DNA of 19,474 nucleotides from Ruminococcaceae bacterium UBA1865 (GTDB taxonomy: Bacteria > Bacillota > Clostridia > Oscillospirales > Acutalibacteraceae), in assembly GCA_002338255.1 (NCBI GenBank), contig DDHX01000064.1, positions 64,724-84,197 of the forward strand, given 5' to 3'. Numbering within the stretch: the stretch's first letter is position 1; each line of letters opens with the position of its first letter. The notes under the pieces are model-generated. The model had not been told where the DNA came from. It searched no databases and saw only the letters and a list, made by a program, of their open reading frames with translations. A program made the translations under genes and the position numbers. This document shows, piece after piece, positions 15,759-19,474 of this stretch.

Positions 15759-15844
15759 AGTAACACCTCCCAAATCATTTTATGCCGGAAATAATAAATT
15801 GCTTATATTTTAAAACAATAAAAGATACTCTTTTATTTCTGACA

Positions 15845-15873
15845 TTGACTTTTGAAATTATTTCAATTACTAT
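15845..15873 (+). promoter_or_regulatory. promoter with 7-1-7 palindrome in the spacer
   Basis: TTGACT (15845-15850), a 17-base spacer and TACTAT (15868-15873) drive the 72-residue gene. The spacer contains TTGAAAT-T-ATTTCAA (15852-15866), a perfect inverted repeat with one central base. It matches the PerR/Fur-type consensus TTATAATnATTATAA at about 11 of 15 positions. A bound repressor would block RNA polymerase, and the site faces sodC. Confidence 0.65.
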
Positions 15874-15896
15874 AAAGATATTGGAGGGATGAGTAA

Positions 15897-16115
15897 ATGA
15901 ATTCAGATAAAGCAATTGTAATTGCAAATAATACTTCAGAGGGTATCAGCGTTATTGACATAAGTTTATACAACGAGAGTGGAAGAAGATACAATCAGTC
16001 AACCAAGCGACTGATTGACAGTATCAATTCGACCCTTTGGTTGGACAAGCAAAAAATTAAATCCGTTATCGCCAAACAATACGGTATTCCTCCGGATAAT
16101 ATTACATTTGAATAA
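15897..16115 (+). CDS. small protein of unknown function (72 aa)
   Basis: I do not recognise a named family. The start is ATG 15897, preceded by GGAGGG; an ATG at 15889 is stopped after three codons. The protein is soluble and mixed alpha/beta. An N-terminal strand (KAIVIANNTSEGISVIDISL) is followed by polar text with GRRYNQSTKRLIDSINSTLW and a C-terminal KQYGIPPDNITFE. There are no Cys and no membrane segment. It has a clear promoter with an operator-like palindrome and its own terminator, so it is a regulated single gene. Its position back to back with sodC suggests, but does not show, a link to oxidative stress. Confidence 0.7.
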   Translation: MNSDKAIVIANNTSEGISVIDISLYNESGRRYNQSTKRLIDSINSTLWLDKQKIKSVIAKQYGIPPDNITFE

Positions 16116-16126
16116 CAACACAATCA

Positions 16127-16163
16127 GTTAGCGTCTCCGATCATTTGGTGACGCTACTTTTTT
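16127..16163 (+). terminator. terminator of the 72-aa gene
   Basis: TAGCGTC (16129-16135) pairs with GACGCTA (16150-16156), followed by C and six T (16158-16163). It begins about 12 bases after the stop codon. Confidence 0.85.
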
Positions 16164-16171
16164 GTTTATTT

Positions 16172-16220
16172 AAAAAAGGGATGTCGCTTGCTAACTTACA
16201 GCAAGCGACATCATTTTTTT
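16172..16220. terminator. 13-bp bidirectional terminator next to the Cys-rich peptide gene
   Basis: A perfect 13-bp stem (16180-16192/16200-16212) has loop AACTTAC. Six A (16172-16177) on one side and seven T (16214-16220) on the other make it work in both directions. The plus-strand gene already has a terminator 20 bases earlier, so this one most likely serves the minus-strand peptide gene that stops at 16222. Confidence 0.85.
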
Positions 16221-16221
16221 G

Positions 16222-16287
16222 TTACCTGCAGCACCATATCCAACGACAACGGCGATTACACCAGCACCAACGACATCTTCTACACAT
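16222..16287 (-). CDS. tiny Cys/Arg/Trp-rich peptide (21 aa), unrecognised
   Basis: A 21-codon frame with Cys at 2, 5, 8, 10, 14, 19 and 20, Arg at 3, 4, 6, 12, 13, 15 and 21, and Trp at 7, 9, 16 and 18. It is strongly basic and would be suited to metal binding, disulfides or membrane contact; no function is known to me. AGGTGA lies five bases before the ATG. A TTGACA/TAGTAT promoter is 34 bases further upstream, and a 13-bp terminator starts ten bases after the TAA. The unit is therefore complete. Caution: another frame of the same DNA encodes a Gly/Ala/Val-rich stretch that would also produce TGG/TGC/TGT codons here. That frame has no start codon. The RNA itself (about 140 bases) could instead be a small regulatory RNA. 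Confidence 0.5.
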   Translation of the reverse strand: MCRRCRWCWCNRRCRWIWCCR

Positions 16288-16320
16288 TTACCTCACCTTC
16301 TTCCATTAAGAGACCAGTAC

Positions 16321-16350
16321 ATACTATGATTTTAAGGTACAGCTTGTCAA
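16321..16350 (-). promoter_or_regulatory. promoter of the Cys-rich peptide gene
   Basis: On the minus strand the perfect -35 TTGACA (16345-16350) is followed after 18 bases by TAGTAT (16321-16326). The predicted transcript starts near 16314 and runs through the 21-codon frame to the terminator. Confidence 0.7.
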
Positions 16351-16439
16351 TGTGAGATTTTGAGATATTTGAGTAGAATTCCATTCAATCCCATTGGAGT
16401 ACGATCGAAAATCAATACGTCTTTTTCAGTGTATTTCAT
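16347..16439 (-). CDS. possible 30-aa small ORF
   Basis: A 30-codon frame with balanced composition (starts MKYTEKDVLIFDRTPMG, ends KYLKISH). Its TGA stop lies inside the -35 hexamer of the peptide promoter. No ribosome binding site is seen ahead of the ATG. A TTGACT lies directly upstream but too close to serve it. It may be chance, or the remnant of a longer gene. It is the only coding candidate in the 16288-16594 gap, which otherwise holds only the two promoters. Confidence 0.2.
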   Translation of the reverse strand: MKYTEKDVLIFDRTPMGLNGILLKYLKISH

Positions 16440-16492
16440 CGTAAAATAGTCAATAGTATCTATTTTAAACTATGTTACCTAAAAGTGCATAC

Positions 16493-16521
16493 TTGCAATA
16501 TATATTTTAAAGATATATTAT
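16493..16521 (+). promoter_or_regulatory. promoter of the FMN reductase gene
   Basis: TTGCAA (16493-16498), a 17-base spacer and TATTAT (16516-16521). It is followed by a leader with three to four copies of the hexamer AAAAAT (about 16538-16558) and no hairpin. Confidence 0.5.
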
Positions 16522-16594
16522 AAATTAAAGAAGATAATAAAAATAAAAATAAAAATAAAGAAACAATTAAACTTAAATTAAAGGAGAACTATAT

Positions 16595-17161
16595 ATGAAA
16601 ACCAGAAAAATCGCAGTATTGGCAGGGAGTCTTCGCAAAGAATCTTTTAACAAAAAAATCGCAAAAGTTTTGGAAGAATTGGCACCGGCATCTTTTGAGA
16701 TGGAGGAAATTGACATCAGCAAACTCGCAATTTACAATCAGGATCTTGATGACGAAGGCACTCCGCCCGCGCCATGGACAGATTTCCGCGAGCTCATGAA
16801 GAAATTTGATGGAGTTCTTTTCGTAACGCCAGAGTATAACAGGTCCGTTCCTGCTGTGCTTAAAAATGCATTGGATGTCGGATCAAGACCGTACGGGCAG
16901 AGCGTCTGGGACGGCAAACCCGGCGCGGTGGTGAGTGTATCCCCGGGCGGGTTGAGCGCTTTTGGTGCAAACCATCACCTGCGTCAGTCACTTGTTTTCT
17001 TGAATGTACCGACTATGCAGCAACCCGAAGCCTATATCGGAAATGTGGCAACACTTTTTGATGATAATGGTGTTCTGATTAATGAAAACACACGTGAGTT
17101 TTTGCAAAAGTTCATGGATTCATTTGTATCTTGGGTTGAGACGAATTCGTCTGCTCAGTAA
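16595..17161 (+). CDS. NAD(P)H-dependent FMN reductase
   Basis: A 188-residue flavodoxin-fold reductase. It transfers electrons from NAD(P)H through FMN to quinones, chromate, azo compounds or similar acceptors. The FMN phosphate loop is GSLRKESFN (11-19). The isoalloxazine-contact motif is TPEYNRSVP (78-86). SPGGLSAFGANHHLRQ (116-131) is typical of the ChrR/SsuE-type family. Length is normal. The start ATG follows AAGGAG by about nine bases. It has its own promoter and terminator and so is a single-gene unit. Near sodC and the HxlR pair it may act in quinone or electrophile detoxification; that role is inferred. Confidence 0.93.
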   Translation: MKTRKIAVLAGSLRKESFNKKIAKVLEELAPASFEMEEIDISKLAIYNQDLDDEGTPPAPWTDFRELMKKFDGVLFVTPEYNRSVPAVLKNALDVGSRPYGQSVWDGKPGAVVSVSPGGLSAFGANHHLRQSLVFLNVPTMQQPEAYIGNVATLFDDNGVLINENTREFLQKFMDSFVSWVETNSSAQ

Positions 17162-17190
17162 TTATAATGACCTGAAAAATTTAGAAAAAG

Positions 17191-17227
17191 GAAGCATGTC
17201 TCCAGTAGGGGGCATGCTTCTTCTTTT
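17191..17227 (+). terminator. terminator of the FMN reductase gene
   Basis: GAAGCATG (17191-17198) pairs with CATGCTTC (17213-17220), with more pairs inward to loop AGTA. TTCTTTT follows. It starts 29 bases after the stop codon. Confidence 0.85.
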
Positions 17228-17269
17228 ATCTCGAAATACTGATACGAAAAAATAAAGGGGGATAGAGAA

Positions 17270-17293
17270 AGCCGTCCTTTTTACAGGGCGGCT
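17270..17293. other. hairpin similar to the sodC terminator; rest of the gap empty
   Basis: A 9-bp stem (17270-17278/17285-17293, one G-U) has almost the same sequence as the hairpin at 15217-15243, including loop TTTTAC. It lacks a T run on both sides (GAGAAG to the right, CTCTAT on the minus side). It stands in the gap 17228-17435, which otherwise has only a six-codon frame (17308 onward, MKKKI) and no gene. It may be a decayed terminator copy. Confidence 0.4.
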
Positions 17294-17435
17294 GAGAAGA
17301 GAAAATTATGAAAAAGAAAATATAAAAATCCTCATATAAGGAACTTGTAATCTGTTTTATCTTCTTGGGATATTTATAGTATAGAAGAGCAATGTGACTT
17401 TAAAGTGAAGCCAATTTGAAAGTTTTGAGAAGTAA

Positions 17436-17473
17436 TAAAAAAGCGGCTCAGACCCATAAAGGGCAAGAGCCAC
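17436..17473 (-). terminator. terminator of the 50-aa gene
   Basis: GGCTC (17445-17449) pairs with GAGCC (17467-17471), and CCC/GGG pair inside. On the minus strand six T (17437-17442) follow. It lies 15 bases beyond the stop of the 50-residue gene. Confidence 0.75.
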
Positions 17474-17487
17474 AAAAATATTCAAAA

Positions 17488-17640
17488 TTAATCTAAACTG
17501 GCAACCTCTTCTAAGAGCTCATCTATGATAACTCCTATTTTATCCATGCGTTTATGATCTTTTTTGATTTCAGCCTGCTGATAGCAAACCCTATATACCG
17601 TTATTTTGCTTTCAAGCAATGTTTTTTGTTTAGTACTCAT
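17488..17640 (-). CDS. small protein of unknown function (50 aa)
   Basis: A clean 50-codon gene. AGGAGG lies six bases before the ATG, a TATAAT (17669-17674) is about 30 bases upstream without a clear -35, and a terminator follows the stop. The protein is polar, rich in Lys, Glu, Ile and Leu, probably two helices. It begins MSTKQKTLLESKITVYRV and ends in the acidic ELLEEVASLD. It has one Cys (19) and no membrane segment. Size and helix content recall small Spo0E-like phosphatases, but their SQELD motif is absent, so I assign no function. Confidence 0.6.
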   Translation of the reverse strand: MSTKQKTLLESKITVYRVCYQQAEIKKDHKRMDKIGVIIDELLEEVASLD

Positions 17641-17791
17641 AGTGTGCCTCCTAAAATTTGTTATCTTTATTATATCATAGAAAAATAAAAATATAATGAG
17701 GACTTAGAAAGAGTGAGTTAATTTTAAAAAATAAATAAAATATATTTTTCAATGTTCTTATTACAATGTTTTTTATACTCCAGAGTAGGAA

Positions 17792-17823
17792 ATCTCCCGT
17801 CAGCCAACAGGCCAGCGGGAGAT
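17792..17823 (-). terminator. hairpin after the SHOCT-domain gene
   Basis: ATCTCCCG (17792-17799) pairs perfectly with CGGGAGAT (17816-17823). GCC/GGC pair inside. The minus-strand tail is poor in T (TTTCCTAC), so termination strength is uncertain, but the position 15 bases after the stop fits. Confidence 0.55.
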
Positions 17824-17837
17824 CATTACTTTTTTAT

Positions 17838-18101
17838 TTATTTTAAAATTTGATTCTTTTTTGCTTTGTATTCCTCTTCATTTATTTCACCGCTGGCAAA
17901 CCGGTCATTTAGAATTTCGATTGCCCGGGGAGAACCCTTCTCGTATGCTATATTGGAACTTTTATTTTGATTTGCTTTGTATATAAAATACACGATTGCC
18001 AATAAGATTAAAATAACACCAATCATCATAATTATATGTGGGCCTCCATACCCGTAACCACTAAATCCATAGCCTTCAACACCAAACCTGTTGCAAAACA
18101 T
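17838..18101 (-). CDS. SHOCT-domain membrane protein
   Basis: An 87-residue protein. A Gly/Tyr-rich N-terminal segment (GVEGYGFSGYGYGGPH) is followed by one membrane helix (about 25-42, IIMMIGVILILLAIVYFIY) and a linker. The C-terminus is a SHOCT module (AIEILNDRFASGEINEEEY), a short helical domain that usually ends membrane or oligomerising proteins. Its cellular role is unknown. The frame is open to GTG 18110, but GGAGG overlaps that codon; ATG 18101 lies eight bases after GGAGG and is preferred. It stands alone between a terminator and the long inverted repeat at 18215-18284. Confidence 0.8.
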   Translation of the reverse strand: MFCNRFGVEGYGFSGYGYGGPHIIMMIGVILILLAIVYFIYKANQNKSSNIAYEKGSPRAIEILNDRFASGEINEEEYKAKKNQILK

Positions 18102-18214
18102 TTTAAGCACCTCCTTAATTTACTTTTACTATATCACCCAATTGTGAAGATATGATGTTGATTGCATTTCAATTCATTAAAATATCAAACATAGAAATCT
18201 CTCTCAAAAAGCAC

Positions 18215-18284
18215 AATGAAAACTGACCTCAATTGATAGGCCTGTCTGTTGCATCATAGGTCTATCAATTGAGGTCAGTTCATT
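18215..18284. repeat. 70-bp near-perfect inverted repeat
   Basis: Arms 18221-18239 and 18262-18280 are perfectly complementary over 19 bp. Pairing continues inward to about 18245/18256 with two G-U pairs. It continues outward with AATGAA (18215-18220)/TTCATT (18279-18284) if two bases bulge. The loop is about ten bases. It lies downstream of the HxlR-type gene and, read on the minus strand, could end it, but the tail (GTGCTTTTT) starts three bases later. The stem is much longer than the other terminators in this window. Confidence 0.7.
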
Positions 18285-18300
18285 TTCGGTCAGTATCCTT

Positions 18301-18627
18301 TTATTTCAAGCTTGCTCGGTATTGTTCGCCCCATTCGTACATGGAATCAAGAATGGACTTTAGGCTGAGTCCCAATCCCGTCAGCGTATATTCCACTTTG
18401 GGAGGAACTTCGGCGTAAACTTTGCGATTAACCAACCCGTTTTCTTCCATCATACGCAGGTTCTGGGTTAAAACCTTTTGCGTAATATTACCGACGGATC
18501 TTTTGAGTTCACCAAATCGTTTGGTTCCGGTAAGTAAATCACGCACAATCAGTATTTTCCACTTATCTCCCATCATCAACAGGGTGGTTTCCACAGGGCA
18601 AGGCGGTAATTCTTTCGTATTTATCAT
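18301..18627 (-). CDS. HxlR-family winged-helix transcriptional regulator
   Basis: A 108-residue DNA-binding regulator. The family core is visible in order: CPVETTLLMMGDKWKILIV (10-28), the recognition helix region RFGELKRSVGNITQKVLTQ, and the wing KVYAEVPPKVEYTLTGLG. Cys10 is at the position where family members such as YodB and HypR keep a redox- or electrophile-sensing cysteine. The start ATG is preceded by AAGGAG at seven bases. It is divergent from an NAD(P)-binding oxidoreductase, a common pairing in which the regulator controls the neighbour. Sensing of quinones or aldehydes is inferred from the family. Confidence 0.93.
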   Translation of the reverse strand: MINTKELPPCPVETTLLMMGDKWKILIVRDLLTGTKRFGELKRSVGNITQKVLTQNLRMMEENGLVNRKVYAEVPPKVEYTLTGLGLSLKSILDSMYEWGEQYRASLK

Positions 18628-18650
18628 AAGTTTACTCCTTTATAATCCAT

Positions 18651-18719
18651 TAGTATACATTTAGATACTATACCACTTTTAAGTGCTTACTTTACATTTA
18701 TGTGGTACAGATATATTAT
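18651..18719. promoter_or_regulatory. divergent promoter/operator region of the HxlR pair
   Basis: The plus-strand promoter is TTTACA (18691-18696), a 17-base spacer and TATTAT (18714-18719). Several inverted repeats surround it: TAGTAT (18651-18656)/ATACTA (18665-18670), CACTT-TT-AAGTG (18674-18685), and TACCAC (18671-18676)/GTGGTA (18702-18707) flanking the -35. These are candidate sites for the adjacent HxlR protein. Confidence 0.5.
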
Positions 18720-18789
18720 AATAGTATAGAAAGAATAAGTCAATTGACTTTATAAAAATAATATTAGACTTTAAAAGGAGAACAAAATT

Positions 18790-19428
18790 ATGAGAATTGC
18801 AGTAATTGGAGCATCAGGTAAACAGGGGAATTTAGTTGTGCAGGAAGCATTAAAAAAAGGCTATGACGTAACCGCGATTGTTCGGGATAAGGCAAAGATA
18901 ACGTCCGGCCTTGTTAAGGTGATTGAAAAAGATATCTTTGATATTACCGCTGACGATGTGAAAAATTTTGATGTGGTTGTGGATGCATTCCGTGCACCCA
19001 ATGGCAAAGAAGAACAGCACGAAACCTCAATGAAAAGCCTCATCCACGTATTTGAGGCGGTACCCGATACCCGCCTTGTGGTAGTTGGAGGCGCAGGCAG
19101 TCTTTATGTTGACCCGGAGAAGACCTTGCAGGTAATGAACACGGAGGGATTCCCGGATGCATTTAAGCCCACCGCATCAAATATGGGAAAAGGCTTTGAA
19201 GCACTCAAGAAAAGCGGGGTCAACTGGACATATCTTAGCCCTGCAGCGGATTTTGACTTTTCGGGTACCCGAACCGGAAGCTATACGCTCGGTGAAGACA
19301 ATCTGATTGTCAATAAAGGCGGGGAAAGCTACGTGAGCTACGCCGACTATGCCGTTGCGCTTGTAGATGAAATCGAGAAAAAAAATCATATCCGCAAACG
19401 TTTTACGGTAGTTTCCGAAAAAGCTTAA
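18790..19428 (+). CDS. NAD(P)-binding oxidoreductase (NmrA/atypical SDR type)
   Basis: A 212-residue Rossmann-fold protein. The dinucleotide loop is GASGKQG (7-13), followed by VTAIVRDKAK, where an Arg after the second strand suggests NADP preference. The core has VVDAFRAPNG, RLVVVGGAGSLYVD and WTYLSPAADF, which match bacterial NAD(P)H-binding atypical short-chain dehydrogenases. There is no classical YxxxK active site, so the reaction is unknown. The start ATG follows AAAGGAG. It is divergent from the HxlR-type gene and probably its target. The last 46 bases of the window after the stop show no feature. Confidence 0.88.
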   Translation: MRIAVIGASGKQGNLVVQEALKKGYDVTAIVRDKAKITSGLVKVIEKDIFDITADDVKNFDVVVDAFRAPNGKEEQHETSMKSLIHVFEAVPDTRLVVVGGAGSLYVDPEKTLQVMNTEGFPDAFKPTASNMGKGFEALKKSGVNWTYLSPAADFDFSGTRTGSYTLGEDNLIVNKGGESYVSYADYAVALVDEIEKKNHIRKRFTVVSEKA

Positions 19429-19474
19429 GCGATATTCTTAAAATCTATAAAAGCTTACAAAACTGACAAAAATT

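Noticed and set aside
15759..15773. TTG 15773 as the sodC start
   Set aside because: The codon lies within the GGGAGGTG ribosome site; the TTG at 15758 is correctly spaced.
16127..16220. Two adjacent hairpins as the start of a CRISPR or repeat array
   Set aside because: The two stems have unrelated sequences, only one copy each, and both behave as terminators.
18422..18664. 80-codon plus-strand frame opposite the HxlR-type gene
   Set aside because: Antisense of a clear winged-helix gene with its own ribosome site; it ends in the promoter region.

Overview
This window looks like chromosomal DNA from a low-to-mid GC Firmicute, most likely a Clostridia member and possibly Oscillospiraceae-like. 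The evidence is RNase Y, a T-box in front of thrS, AGGAGG-type ribosome binding sites, TTG/GTG starts, an AbrB-type regulator and a clostridial-type Cu/Zn superoxide dismutase. The genus assignment is inference. No phage, transposase, integrase or CRISPR array was seen.

Layout. 1-2385: a folded non-coding segment at the left edge, then rny (RNase Y) on the minus strand with its terminator and promoter. Divergent from it is a strong promoter and a threonine T-box leader that controls thrS (2386-4296). 4297-6985: a DUF4358-like membrane-anchored protein, a tRNA-Gly(CCC) gene, two small unrecognised genes and an AbrB-family regulator with a CxxC/CxxC tail. 6986-7804: an alpha/beta hydrolase. 8299-15108: a six-gene unit encoding a peptide-type ABC importer (lipoprotein binding protein, two permeases, two ATPases) followed by an iron-sulfur L-cysteine desulfidase/UPF0597-family enzyme. 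A hairpin terminator after the binding-protein gene probably sets unequal expression within this unit. 15261-17161: sodC (minus), a 72-residue protein whose promoter spacer holds a perfect 7-1-7 palindrome, a tiny cysteine/arginine/tryptophan-rich peptide gene (minus) with its own promoter and terminator, and an NAD(P)H-dependent FMN reductase. 17162-19474: a 50-residue small protein, a SHOCT-domain membrane protein, a long inverted repeat, and a divergent pair of an HxlR-type regulator and an NAD(P)-binding oxidoreductase.

How the genes may work together. The importer plus desulfidase suggests uptake of peptides and breakdown of the cysteine they release to pyruvate, ammonia and sulfide. The right third (SodC, FMN reductase, HxlR with its N-terminal Cys, NAD(P)-binding protein) reads as a redox/electrophile stress neighbourhood. 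Both ideas are inference from neighbourhood and family.

The most unusual item is at 16172-16350 (minus): a near-consensus promoter, a ribosome binding site, a 21-codon frame with 7 Cys, 7 Arg and 4 Trp, and a 13-bp terminator directly after the stop codon.
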